Positions 53,701 to 61,979 of a stretch of DNA of 64,000 bases are shown here, in pieces (within the stretch, counting starts at the first letter, position 1; each line of letters opens with the position of its first letter). The notes under the pieces are model-generated. The model saw nothing but the letters and a program-made list of their open reading frames with translations. It was not told the DNA's origin and ran no database searches. The position numbers and the translations under genes are program-made. Source of the stretch: JANTGF01 sp033791445 (GTDB lineage: Bacteria > Bacteroidota > Bacteroidia > Bacteroidales > VadinHA17); contig JASJGS010000198.1 of NCBI GenBank assembly GCA_033791445.1, positions 7,915 through 71,914 on the forward strand, given 5' to 3'.

Positions 53701-53954
53701 GCAACAAGACCCATACTCTCCAGATTACTTTTGATATTTTCAACCTTGGAAATATGTTAAATAAAGATTGGGGCAGAATGTATTGGGTTTCAAATGATGC
53801 ATATAAGTTAATTGACTTTTACGATTTTGATGCCGATGGTACAACTCCAGTATTTGAATTTGATACACCTAATGGTGATCCATGGAACATTGATGACTCA
53901 GGTATCCAGAGTTCAAGATGGCAAGCTCAAATTGGATTCAGATATCTATTTTAG
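50715..53954 (+). CDS. TonB-dependent outer-membrane receptor with N-terminal carboxypeptidase-regulatory-like domain (Oar-like)
   Basis: 1079 residues. Signal peptide (to about residue 23, AFGQG). Residues 25-120 form a carboxypeptidase-regulatory-like domain (MNGRVLDESGDFLPGATVIAI, DAEGFFRLPN). The plug follows (ETVVTNQLIQALPSVNRDLSDFTRLTPQA, SIDGAVNNDVFGL) and then a large beta-barrel ending in aromatic IGFRYLF. The resemblance is to Oar/OmpA-like receptors of Myxococcus and Bacteroidota. No SusD partner is adjacent, which argues against a polysaccharide utilisation locus. Substrate unknown. A strong hairpin follows the stop. Confidence 0.93.
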   Translation: MKSKIKILFGAALFLFAAITAFGQGTTTSGMNGRVLDESGDFLPGATVIAIHTPTGSQFGGISDAEGFFRLPNMNVGGPYKVTFTFIGYQAYKVDGIYLTLGQTFKLNVTLGETETVLAEVAITGTRVRDYDAFDGNRTGAETVVTNQLIQALPSVNRDLSDFTRLTPQATVDNYGGISIAGINNRYNAISIDGAVNNDVFGLSATGTNGGQTGGSPVSMDAIEQFQVTIAPYDVRQSGFAGASINAVTRSGSNRFHGSAYYYLRNQGLAGKTPTNDSEAERKKLDNFTSNTYGARIGGPIIKNKLFFFANVEIQREETPLSFDFSTYQGASTRAEIDQVTSKLQSLGYEPGDWENKMRTLNSDKFMLKLDWNINQHNKLMARYSYTNLEAVRASASSSRSLGYQNNSEYFPSLTQSATVELKSNWDGYSNDLIVGFTAVRDDRDPLGQNFPALRIYDGSATLYAGSEAYSTANALDQDVFTFTNNFTIYKGKHSITVGANVEYSHTYNLFMRKNYGEYRYSSIADFLTVTGAADGSGGEVPAYQYERGYSLVDDVTGDGSEAAAIFGMLQWGIYAQDEYQANDNFKLTFGLRIDMPVFLKNPTEDTHFNSVTLPAIEAAGWDTQGARAGQMPKSQLMFSPRVGFNWDVSGNGSTQLRGGLGIFTSRLPLVWPGGSYTNNGLAIGGVYHRSSWGDDIWFRPQWDNQYKNSDFGGTDAPYGGQMDLFAKDFKFPQVFRVNAAVDQKLFWGTILTVEGIFTKTLNNVNYYNMNISPNPDMTMPNLTGADNRPYWDASSIDPDYTRVMVGTNTNEGYAYNFTVQLQKPFYKGFTGSIAYTFGRSMAVNDGTSSQNSSQWRYMEQVKGLNNLELSYSDFDMGSRVVGFLSYHFEWLNHLGTTFSLFYNGQSGKRYSYIYNDYGDLNGNGESDNNLIYIPANSSEINLNDGSWADLDAYIEADPYLSKHRGEYAERNGARSPFTNIFDFKIVQDVFTNFGSNKTHTLQITFDIFNLGNMLNKDWGRMYWVSNDAYKLIDFYDFDADGTTPVFEFDTPNGDPWNIDDSGIQSSRWQAQIGFRYLF

Positions 53955-53961
53955 TCTAAGT

Positions 53962-54015
53962 AGAATTTGTTTTAGAAAAGGAAGTCTTTCGACCTCCTTT
54001 TCTAAAACAAATTCT
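53962..54015 (+). terminator. Long perfect hairpin after the TonB receptor gene
   Basis: A 21-base arm at 53962-53982 pairs without mismatch with 53995-54015. The 12-base centre can form three more pairs around a TTTC tetraloop after one mismatch. It starts 7 bases after the receptor stop. No T-tract follows on the plus strand, so it may work as a terminator whose stem itself ends in AT pairs, or as a 3'-end stabiliser. Confidence 0.7.
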
Positions 54016-54291
54016 GTCAAAATAAAGCTGTAATTACTGGCAGCTCAGTGAATAAACTTTGGTTTTATTTTTTGCAAAAAGATTCACTCGTCAAAAAAGC
54101 AGACTTGTGTAAAATGCAGTATAGCAGCTCTTTAGGAACGATTCGTTAATAACTTCAATGAAATGTTAATAAGTATGGAAGGCCAGCTGTTGCCTAGATT
54201 TTTTTCTATTCATAAATTGCAAGCCTGACATAACTCAGCCCCAATAATTTTAATATTTTTATTAACAATGCTTTAAAGAATTTTTTGGCAT
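54016..54291. other. Gene-free leader region before the ribonucleotide reductase gene
   Basis: Together with the hairpin this 337-base gap (53955-54291) is the longest without a gene. I see no ORF of note, no TAnnTTTG box, no cobalamin riboswitch core and no clear paired NrdR-type boxes. The sequence is AT-rich with several T-tracts. Confidence 0.5.
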
Positions 54292-56910
54292 ATGACTGAC
54301 TCTTTCGCTCAACAAAAATCCATGGATCTGAACAATTTGATTACTGAAAAAAATACTGGCACAAAATCTAAATTAAAAGAAAAATCAAAAGCCTATTCTT
54401 TTGATGATGCTTTTAAAGCTGCTGTTAAATATTTTAATGGGGATGAACTCGCTGCTAAAGTTTGGGTCAATAAGTACGCCTTAAAAGATTCTGAAGGGGT
54501 TTTGTATGAACTCTCACCTGATGATATGCATCATAGGCTATCATCTGAAATTGCCCGCGTTGAAAAAAAATACGAAAATCCAATGTCTGAGCAGGAAGTT
54601 TTCGACCTGCTTAAAGGATTTAAATATATTGTTCCTCAAGGGGGGCCCATGACAGGTATTGGTAACCAGTATCAAATTGCCTCTCTTTCCAATTGTTTTG
54701 TGGTCGGAAATGAGGGAAGCTCTGACTCATATGGGGCCATAATGAAAACCGATCAGGAACAAGTGCAGTTGATGAAACGCAGGGGAGGTGTAGGTCATGA
54801 CTTGTCACACATTCGCCCCGCAGGCAGTCCTGTAAAGAACAGCGCCTTAACTTCTACCGGTGTAGTTCCGTTTATGGAAAGATTTTCAAACTCAACCAGA
54901 GAGGTTGCACAGGATGGACGAAGAGGAGCTTTAATGCTCTCGATCTCTGTTAAACATCCCGATGCAGAAGCATTTATTGATGCAAAAATGGAGCAGGGTA
55001 AAGTCACCGGGGCCAATGTTTCAGTAAAAATTGATGATGAGTTTATGAAAGCTGTGATACAGGATAAAAAGTATACACAGCAATTTCCAATAGATTCTGA
55101 TAATCCAAGAATCAAGAAAAAAATTAAAGCCAGGAAGTTGTGGGATAAAATAGTCCATAATGCCTGGAAATCAGCTGAACCAGGAATATTATTTTGGGAT
55201 ACTGTAATCCGTGAATCTGTTCCGGATAGCTATGCAGACCTTGGTTATAGAACAGTTTCAACAAATCCTTGTGGAGAGATTCCATTGTGCCCTTACGATA
55301 GCTGTAGGCTATTAGCAATAAATCTTTATAGCTATGTTAAGAAGCCTTTTACGAAGGAAGCCAAATTTGATTTCGATCTATTCAAAGAGCATATTAGTTA
55401 TGCCCAACGGATAATGGATGATATTATTGATCTTGAAATAGAGAAAATAGATGCCATCCTACAAAAAATAAACTCTGATCCTGAAGAGGAAGAAATTACC
55501 AGAGTTGAAAGAAATTTGTGGGAGAATATCAAAGTAAAAGCCCTCGAAGGCAGACGAACCGGGATTGGGATCACTGCAGAAGGAGATATGCTTGCTTCCC
55601 TTGGACTTCAATATGGTAGTGATAATGCTATTGATTTTTCTATTGAAATTCATAAAACAATTGCCGTTGAATCTTATCGGGCATCTGTAAATTTAGCAGC
55701 TGAACGTGGGGCATTTCCGATTTACAGTAGCCACAGGGAGAAGAACAATCCTTTTATCATGCGATTGAAAGAGGCAGATGAGGATCTTTATAATGAAATG
55801 CTGGAAAAAGGAAGAAGAAACATCGCTTTATTAACAATTGCCCCAACGGGTACGACCAGCTTGATGACACAAACAACTTCAGGTATTGAACCCGTTTTTT
55901 TACCTGTCTACAAGCGGAGAAGAAAAGTGAATCCTAATGATGCTGATGTAAATGTCTCTTTTACCGATGAGCTTGGCGACGCCTGGGAAGAATATAATGT
56001 TTTCCACCACAAATTTAAAACCTGGCTGGAAATCAATGGACACAATGTTGAGGAGGTAATGGCTGCAGATGAAAAAGCCCTTGAAAAAGTTATTAAAAAA
56101 TCACCCTATTACCAGGCTACATCTAATGATGTTGACTGGGTAGCAAAAGTTCGAATGCAAGGTGCTATACAAAAGTGGGTTGACCATTCTATTAGTGTAA
56201 CAGTAAATTTACCTAAAGATGTATCTGAAGATATGGTTGGTCATCTGTATGTTACTGCCTGGGATAGTGGATGTAAAGGGGCAACAGTATACAGAGATGG
56301 ATCAAGATCTGGAGTGTTGATTGCAAACGATAAAAAAGAAGAAAAAGAATCTCAGGAGTTTAGTTTTCCAAAACGTCCAAAGTTGTTGGATGCGGAGGTA
56401 GTCCGGTTTCAGAATAACAATGAGAAGTGGATTGCATTTGTAGGAATTTTAGAAAATCGACCTTATGAGATTTTTACGGGAATGGTTGATGAGGATGTTT
56501 TGGCTATTCCAAAATCAATTACCCAAGGTAAGATCATTAAAACACGTGACAACCAGGGAAGAACCAGATATGACTTTCAGTATACAGATAAATATGGGTA
56601 CCAGAATACCATTGGAGGTCTTTCCCATATGTTCAAGAAGGAGTTCTGGAATTATGCTAAACTAATCTCAGGAATTCTACGACATGGAATGCCACTTAAG
56701 AATGTTGTTGACCTGATCTCCAAGCTTCAACTGGATAGTGAAAGCATTAATTCATGGAAAACTGGAGTTGAACGAGCCTTGAAGAAGTTTATTCCAGACG
56801 GTACAAAAGCAGCTGCAGGGCAAAAATGTACTCAATGTGAGTCAGAGAGCCTAATCTACCAGGAAGGTTGCCTGATTTGCACAGATTGTGGCCATTCTAA
56901 GTGTGGGTAA
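54292..56910 (+). CDS. nrdJ: Adenosylcobalamin-dependent (class II) ribonucleoside-diphosphate reductase
   Basis: 872 residues (a second ATG 10 codons in). GGPMTGIGNQYQIASLSNCFVV, RRGGVGHDLSHIRPAGSPVKN, the active-site loop STNPCGEIPLCPYDSCRLL, LTIAPTGTTSLMTQTTSGIEP, and a C-terminal domain ending in two CxxC-type pairs (CTQCESESLIYQEGCLICTDCGHSKCG region) that pass electrons to the active site. The first Cys pair and the SNC/NPCGE cysteines are those of NrdJ. It makes deoxyribonucleotides in or without oxygen but needs B12. No class I or III genes are near. Confidence 0.95.
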   Translation: MTDSFAQQKSMDLNNLITEKNTGTKSKLKEKSKAYSFDDAFKAAVKYFNGDELAAKVWVNKYALKDSEGVLYELSPDDMHHRLSSEIARVEKKYENPMSEQEVFDLLKGFKYIVPQGGPMTGIGNQYQIASLSNCFVVGNEGSSDSYGAIMKTDQEQVQLMKRRGGVGHDLSHIRPAGSPVKNSALTSTGVVPFMERFSNSTREVAQDGRRGALMLSISVKHPDAEAFIDAKMEQGKVTGANVSVKIDDEFMKAVIQDKKYTQQFPIDSDNPRIKKKIKARKLWDKIVHNAWKSAEPGILFWDTVIRESVPDSYADLGYRTVSTNPCGEIPLCPYDSCRLLAINLYSYVKKPFTKEAKFDFDLFKEHISYAQRIMDDIIDLEIEKIDAILQKINSDPEEEEITRVERNLWENIKVKALEGRRTGIGITAEGDMLASLGLQYGSDNAIDFSIEIHKTIAVESYRASVNLAAERGAFPIYSSHREKNNPFIMRLKEADEDLYNEMLEKGRRNIALLTIAPTGTTSLMTQTTSGIEPVFLPVYKRRRKVNPNDADVNVSFTDELGDAWEEYNVFHHKFKTWLEINGHNVEEVMAADEKALEKVIKKSPYYQATSNDVDWVAKVRMQGAIQKWVDHSISVTVNLPKDVSEDMVGHLYVTAWDSGCKGATVYRDGSRSGVLIANDKKEEKESQEFSFPKRPKLLDAEVVRFQNNNEKWIAFVGILENRPYEIFTGMVDEDVLAIPKSITQGKIIKTRDNQGRTRYDFQYTDKYGYQNTIGGLSHMFKKEFWNYAKLISGILRHGMPLKNVVDLISKLQLDSESINSWKTGVERALKKFIPDGTKAAAGQKCTQCESESLIYQEGCLICTDCGHSKCG

Positions 56911-56968
56911 AATCAATTTTTACACACATATAAATTTAGCGCGTTAATATATTGGAGGATAATATTTG

Positions 56969-56981
56969 TCCTTAGCAAGGA
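56969..56981 (+). terminator. Weak hairpin between convergent nrdJ and the KBL-like gene
   Basis: TCCTT-AGC-AAGGA followed by AGGCTTTTATT. Only 5 base pairs, so a tentative terminator for nrdJ. Confidence 0.3.
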
Positions 56982-57018
56982 AGGCTTTTATTATGAGTCT
57001 AAGCAAATGACTACTCAG

Positions 57019-58266
57019 CTAGAGTCCATACTTCGCTATAATTTCCTGTTTTGTCAGACCCAGGATACCGTGTTTCTCCCCGACTTTAATGAAGGCCTCA
57101 AGAGCTTTATCCAGGTGATGAATTTCATGACCTGCAGAAATTTGAGTTCGAATTCTTGCTTGCCCGTTAGCTACAACCGGGAAGAAGAAGCCAATTGCAT
57201 AGATTCCCTCGTTGTACAGATCTTTGGAGAAGTCCTGCGATAGTTTAGCATTAAATAGCATTACAGGTACAATTGGGCTATCTCCATCTTTCAAAACAAA
57301 ACCTGCCTCTGTGAGGCCTTTTCTCCAGTAATCTGTATTTATTTCAAGTTTATCACGGCGCTCAGTGCTTTCGGAAAGTATTTCCAGGACCTTCAATACC
57401 CCAGAAACAACAACCGGGGCAATTGTGTTCGAGAAAAGATATGGTCGGGCTTTTTGCCTACACATCTCAACAATTTCTTTTCTGCCAGAAACACATCCAC
57501 CGGATGCTCCACCAAGTGCTTTACCAAAAGTGGTGGTTATAATATCAATTTTACCAAGTACACCATACTTTTCATGTGTGCCCCTTCCTGTCTTGCCAAT
57601 AAAGCCACTTGCATGAGATTCATCAACAAACAAAAGAGCATTATATTGCTCGCATAATTCAACCATTCTGTTAAGCTTGGCTATATCTCCATCCATGGAA
57701 AATACACCATCAGTAATGACCATTTTAATACGTTTATCAGCGTGCAGCTGGAGCTTGCTTTCAAGATGCTCCATATTGGAATGTTTGAAAGTGTCGTGCT
57801 GTGCACTACAAAGCCTCATGCCATCAATAATGGAAGCATGGACCAGGCGATCAGAAATCATTATATCTTCACCTGTTAGGACAGCCTCGAAAACACCTGC
57901 ATTGGCATCCATACACGATGGAAATAGTATTGTATCTTCGGTCCCCAGGAATTCAGTTACCTTATTTTCCAACTCACGATGGATATCTTGTGTTCCGCAA
58001 ATAAACCGAACGGACGACATACCATATCCTCTTGACTCAAGTCCGTCATGTGCAGCCTGAATTACATCCGGGTGGCTTGAAAGTCCCAGATAATTATTAG
58101 CACACATATTAATTACCTTATTTAATGAAGATCCGGAGGGAAATTCAACCTCAATATCTGCAGCCTGTGTGGAATGAATATATCTTTCTTCTTTAAAAAT
58201 TCCTGCACTTTTGATTTGTTCTAATTGGTCGAGATAAATTTTCTGAATTTGCTCACTATAACTCAT
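57019..58266 (-). CDS. KBL-like alpha-oxoamine synthase paralogue in an ACP/ligase cassette
   Basis: 415 residues, a PLP enzyme of the alpha-oxoamine synthase family. Lys249 in TTTFGKALGGASGG binds PLP; NMCANNYLGLSSHP, SSVRFICGTQDIH, HASIIDGMRLC, TDGVFSMDGDIA and VDESHASGF are shared with 2-amino-3-ketobutyrate CoA ligase (KBL), including the true kbl at 60730. It differs at CSAQHDTFKHSNMEHLE and has a C-terminal extension (GLTKQEIIAKYGL). It lies downstream of an acyl carrier protein and an acyl-adenylating enzyme rather than tdh. Such enzymes join an acyl thioester to an amino acid with loss of CO2. Whether this one is a second KBL, or makes a long-chain or other amino ketone, is open. Confidence 0.85.
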   Translation of the reverse strand: MSYSEQIQKIYLDQLEQIKSAGIFKEERYIHSTQAADIEVEFPSGSSLNKVINMCANNYLGLSSHPDVIQAAHDGLESRGYGMSSVRFICGTQDIHRELENKVTEFLGTEDTILFPSCMDANAGVFEAVLTGEDIMISDRLVHASIIDGMRLCSAQHDTFKHSNMEHLESKLQLHADKRIKMVITDGVFSMDGDIAKLNRMVELCEQYNALLFVDESHASGFIGKTGRGTHEKYGVLGKIDIITTTFGKALGGASGGCVSGRKEIVEMCRQKARPYLFSNTIAPVVVSGVLKVLEILSESTERRDKLEINTDYWRKGLTEAGFVLKDGDSPIVPVMLFNAKLSQDFSKDLYNEGIYAIGFFFPVVANGQARIRTQISAGHEIHHLDKALEAFIKVGEKHGILGLTKQEIIAKYGL

Positions 58267-58451
58267 GGCACTTTTGGTTTAGTTATTAAAAATGATTGTA
58301 TCAATATATTCAAGAACCTAAAAAGTTAATATCATTTTCCCATGCTAGTATTCTTGGAACAGAATGCAAATAGAAAACTTGCCTGAGAAAATACGAAGTA
58401 AGAATTTCACTTCGATTTACTCAATAGTTTGAGAAAAATATCCAAATAATT

Positions 58452-58697
58452 CTAGTCAATAAATTCTTTTACAAGAATTACAATTTTATTTACTGAATCA
58501 AATACCTCTGGTGTGGCTTTATCATCTGGCAAATTAATTTTGTACTTATTTTCCAGAAATACTTTTAGAGAAACCAGGGAAAAGGAATCGACATAACCCC
58601 CTGAAATTAATGGGGTGTCAAAAGTTATTTCATCATCTTCATCTTCCTGATACTCATCTATTACATATTGCAGGATTACTTCTTTAATATCTTCCAT
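58452..58697 (-). CDS. Acyl carrier protein-like protein
   Basis: 81 residues, four-helix ACP fold, strongly acidic. The phosphopantetheine site is Ser38 in ISGGYVDSFSLVSL, where DSF replaces the common DSL. It is not the housekeeping AcpP (no fabF, rpmF or plsX nearby, and the helix-II sequence is unusual). It lies 33 bases downstream of the acyl ligase and 185 bases upstream of the KBL-like gene. Probably a dedicated carrier for this cassette. Confidence 0.88.
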   Translation of the reverse strand: MEDIKEVILQYVIDEYQEDEDDEITFDTPLISGGYVDSFSLVSLKVFLENKYKINLPDDKATPEVFDSVNKIVILVKEFID

Positions 58698-58730
58698 TTT
58701 AAAAAATTGATTTAATGATAATTACTATGT

Positions 58731-60437
58731 TTATTCTTCGTCTTCAAGGGTAGAAGTATCTCCGATTTCTTCACCCCATTCTTTTGCATGAAGGATTCTG
58801 CGCATGATTTTGCCACTTCGCGTTTTGGGGAGTGTATCCATGTATTCAATATCTTGAGGCATGGCCAGCGGTGAAAGTTTTTTACGGATAAAGTTCATTA
58901 TCTGCAACTCCAAATCATCACTTGCTTCATATCCGGGTTTTAGTGTGATGAAAGCTTTTACTACTTCCATATTCACTTCGTCGGGCTTGGCCACTACTGC
59001 TGATTCGCTCACAGCTTCATGTTCTAATAGAGCGGATTCAACTTCAAATGGACTTACAAGATGCCCACCAGTATTAATTACATCATCGTCCCGTCCAATA
59101 AACCAGAAATATCCATCCTTATCAATACTAGCCCTATCACCAGCCAGGTACCATCCATTCTTAATTTTTTCCTGAAATTTTTTATCATTATTCCAGTAGG
59201 TTCGCATCATGGCTGGCCACCCTGGTTGGAATGCAATAAGTCCAACTTTTCCTGTTTCTGTGAAGGGTTCAAAAGTTTTTGCATCCAAAATAGCACTCTT
59301 AATTCCAGGGAATGGTTTGCCCATTGATCCGGGCTTGACTTTCATACCTGGGAAATTGGTGATCATAATTGACCCGGTTTCTGTTTGCCAATAGGTATCA
59401 AGGAAAGGTTTTCCAAACATCTTTTCAGACCAGATAACGGCTTCAGCATTTAAGGGTTCTCCTACACTGGCAAGATGCCGTAAACTGGATAGATTAGCAT
59501 TCTTAATGGGTTCCTCTCCTGCCTTCATCAGGGAGCGTATTGCCGTTGGAGCCGAATACCAGACGGAAACTTTATACTTTTCAATAAATTTGTACCAGGC
59601 ATTGGCAGAAAACCCGGCATTCAGTACACATTGAGTAACACCAAGGCTCCAGGCTCCAATTATACCGTATGAAGTTCCCGTAACCCAACCCGGATCCGCT
59701 GTGCACCAGTATATATCATTCTCCTGAAGATCCAGCACCCATTTTGTAGTAAGAAACTGAGAAATCAATGAGTAATGGACATGCTTTACACCTTTTGGCT
59801 GCCCTGTAGTTCCTGAAGTATAATGTAATACAGAGGGAGATTCCGCTTTAGTCGGGAAAATCTCAAACTCTTCAACCGGTGTTTCATTTTTTAGATCAAA
59901 TGATACTTCTTTGTCTTGTAGAGGCCTTTTTGCATCATAATCCACCACTACAATATATTCAAGTGAAGGAAGTTGATCAAGGATTCTTCTCACCTTGGGA
60001 AGATGTTTTTTCTGTGTAATTATTGCTCGGGTTTGCGCATTATCAAGGCGAACATAAAGTGATTCATCGCCAAAGGCTGAAAACAAAGGCTGAACAACGG
60101 CACCAATTTTTAAAACTCCCAGGAACGAAATATAAAGTTCAGGAATGCGGTCCATAAAGAGGCAAACTCTATCCTCATTTTTAACTCCTAAGGTCTGTAG
60201 AAAAGAGCCAATCGTATTGCTTGTAATACGAATATCGTTAAATGTGTATTTTTTTTCTACACCGCCAAATCCTTCCCATTGAAGAGCCAGTTTATCGGCC
60301 TTCCCCATCTGGCATATGCGGTCTGAACAATACCATCCAATGTTAATAATATCCCCATCCTGGTAGTTTAACTCTTTTTCAGAAGCCGACCAGTCAAAAT
60401 TCTTAATTCTATCTTCGTAGGAACCAATGTTGGACAT
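58731..60437 (-). CDS. AMP-forming acyl ligase, acetyl-CoA synthetase-like (AcsA type)
   Basis: 568 residues of the ANL superfamily. ATP-binding VLHYTSGTTGQPKGVKHVHY, the A5 motif DTYWQTETGSIMITN, LAGDRASIDKDGYFWFIGRDDDVINTGGHLVSP, and the terminal lysine in PKTRSGKIMRRIL. The tryptophan before QTETG, which blocks the acyl pocket of acetyl-CoA synthetases, is kept, favouring acetate or another short acid. Its neighbours raise the question of whether it also, or instead, loads the adjacent carrier protein. Confidence 0.88.
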   Translation of the reverse strand: MSNIGSYEDRIKNFDWSASEKELNYQDGDIINIGWYCSDRICQMGKADKLALQWEGFGGVEKKYTFNDIRITSNTIGSFLQTLGVKNEDRVCLFMDRIPELYISFLGVLKIGAVVQPLFSAFGDESLYVRLDNAQTRAIITQKKHLPKVRRILDQLPSLEYIVVVDYDAKRPLQDKEVSFDLKNETPVEEFEIFPTKAESPSVLHYTSGTTGQPKGVKHVHYSLISQFLTTKWVLDLQENDIYWCTADPGWVTGTSYGIIGAWSLGVTQCVLNAGFSANAWYKFIEKYKVSVWYSAPTAIRSLMKAGEEPIKNANLSSLRHLASVGEPLNAEAVIWSEKMFGKPFLDTYWQTETGSIMITNFPGMKVKPGSMGKPFPGIKSAILDAKTFEPFTETGKVGLIAFQPGWPAMMRTYWNNDKKFQEKIKNGWYLAGDRASIDKDGYFWFIGRDDDVINTGGHLVSPFEVESALLEHEAVSESAVVAKPDEVNMEVVKAFITLKPGYEASDDLELQIMNFIRKKLSPLAMPQDIEYMDTLPKTRSGKIMRRILHAKEWGEEIGDTSTLEDEE

Positions 60438-60729
60438 AAATCAGGAATTAAATTGTTAGGAAACAGCTTACAAGTTAATATTAATTTGTTTACATTTTCA
60501 AGCGCATAATTGATTTTCAACATTGTTTTACAACATGTTTTTTAGCCATTATTGAAGCCCGAATTCCGTTTTTCTGGTATTAAATGATTATAAAAATCTG
60601 TTTCATACAAATAGTAAGTCCATTAGCTAACATAAATAGCCAAAGATAGGCTGTTAAACAGGCTATCTTTTAGGGATGTGTTTAAAAAAGAATTGGCTTT
60701 CTTTGGTTTAGATCAGTATGAAGTAGTAA
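60438..60729. other. Intergenic region between the kbl-tdh operon and the ligase cassette
   Basis: 292 bases with no ORF of note. It contains the hairpin at 60642-60670 and several AT-rich stretches. No clear TAnnTTTG box is seen for the ligase gene. Confidence 0.5.
60642..60670 (-). terminator. Hairpin terminator candidate of the tdh-kbl operon
   Basis: AAAGATAG (60642-60649) pairs with CTATCTTT (60663-60670); after a G-G mismatch CTG/CAG adds three pairs around a five-base loop. It lies about 60 bases past the kbl stop on the minus strand. Confidence 0.55.
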
Positions 60730-61947
60730 TTATTTACAAATGCCTTTTTCTTTCCATTCCTGCCTGATCTTAGAAAATGTTTCTATAGCAAATTGAATTT
60801 GTTCAGGGGTATGTGCTGCACTTATTTGTACCCTTATTCTTGACTTTCCTTTAGGAACAACAGGGTAATAAAAACCAATAACATAAATTCCCCTTGCAAG
60901 TAGTTCCTCTGCCAATTCTTGAGATAATTTTGCATCATTGGGAAGATGTCCTAACATAATAGGAACAATGGGATGAGTTCCAGGAACGATGGTATATCCG
61001 GCGTCCTCAAGTCCTTTTCTGAATGTCTGAGTGTTTTCTTCTAATTTATGAATCAATTCATTATTTTCTGAAAGCATTTTAAGTACCTCCAGTGTTGCAC
61101 CCACAATAGCCGGTGATAATGAGTTTGAGAACAGGTAGGGCCTTGACCTCTGTCTTAGCATATCAATAATCTCTTTTTTTCCTGATACACAACCACCGGA
61201 AGCACCACCAAGAGCTTTGCCAAAAGTAGTAGTGATAATATCAACTCGTCCCATAGCATTGCAATATTCCACACTTCCTCTACCGGTTTTCCCAACAAAT
61301 CCGGTTGCATGTGAATCGTCAACCAATACCAGTGCCTTGTATTTATCGGCCAGGTCGCATATCTTATCTACCTGGGCAATAATTCCATCCATGGAGAACA
61401 CTCCATCGGTAACAATCAATTTAAATTTTGCCTGGTCGCAATCGGCTTTTTTAAGTTGTTCCTCCAGGTCGGCCATATTGTTATTTCTATATCGATACCT
61501 GTTGGCTTTACATAGTCTGACGCCGTCAATTATGGACGCATGATTCAGCTCATCGGAAATAATTGCAGAAGCGGACCCGAGCAAAGGCTCAAAAACACCA
61601 CCATTGGCATCAAAAGCAGAGGAATAGAGTATAGTATCTTCCATTCCAAGGAACTCGGATAATTTTTCCTCTAAGTCTTTGTGAATATCCTGAGTGCCAC
61701 ATATAAAGCGCACAGACGACAAACCGTATCCATGTGTGTCGAGAGCTTTCTTGGCGGCTTCAATTACCCTAGGGTGGGAGGAAAGTCCAAGATAATTATT
61801 TGCACAAAAGTTTAATACTTTTAAGCCTTTTTTCGTTTCTATTTCTATCCTTTGAGGAGTGGTGATTATTCTTTCCTCTTTATAGTATCCACCATCGCGG
61901 ATTACCTGTAATTCTGATTCCAAATGATCTTTAAGATCTCCGTACAT
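60730..61947 (-). CDS. kbl: Glycine C-acetyltransferase (2-amino-3-ketobutyrate CoA ligase)
   Basis: 405 residues. PLP lysine Lys244 in TTTFGKALGGASGG, NFCANNYLGLSSHPR, SVRFICGTQDIHK, NHASIIDGVRLCKANRYRY (the KBL-type segment), TDGVFSMDGIIAQ and VDDSHATGFVGKTGRG. It splits 2-amino-3-ketobutyrate with CoA into glycine and acetyl-CoA. Placed 32 bases downstream of tdh, it completes the two-step threonine breakdown. Confidence 0.96.
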   Translation of the reverse strand: MYGDLKDHLESELQVIRDGGYYKEERIITTPQRIEIETKKGLKVLNFCANNYLGLSSHPRVIEAAKKALDTHGYGLSSVRFICGTQDIHKDLEEKLSEFLGMEDTILYSSAFDANGGVFEPLLGSASAIISDELNHASIIDGVRLCKANRYRYRNNNMADLEEQLKKADCDQAKFKLIVTDGVFSMDGIIAQVDKICDLADKYKALVLVDDSHATGFVGKTGRGSVEYCNAMGRVDIITTTFGKALGGASGGCVSGKKEIIDMLRQRSRPYLFSNSLSPAIVGATLEVLKMLSENNELIHKLEENTQTFRKGLEDAGYTIVPGTHPIVPIMLGHLPNDAKLSQELAEELLARGIYVIGFYYPVVPKGKSRIRVQISAAHTPEQIQFAIETFSKIRQEWKEKGICK

Positions 61948-61979
61948 AGTTTATTTTTTAAAATTTAAAACTTATTTTA

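Noticed and set aside
54016..54291. Cobalamin riboswitch in front of nrdJ
   Set aside because: I looked for the conserved B12-box core and supporting stems and found none; T-tracts and short repeats only.
57677..58060. 127-codon plus-strand reading frame rich in Ser and Ile
   Set aside because: Antisense shadow of the KBL-like synthase gene; composition is that of a mirrored frame. The same holds for 61217-61543 against kbl.
57019..58266. Firm call as serine palmitoyltransferase
   Set aside because: The conserved blocks (SSVRFICGTQDIH, TTFGKALGGASGG) are those of KBL, and the ligase partner looks short-chain specific. Kept as a hypothesis only.
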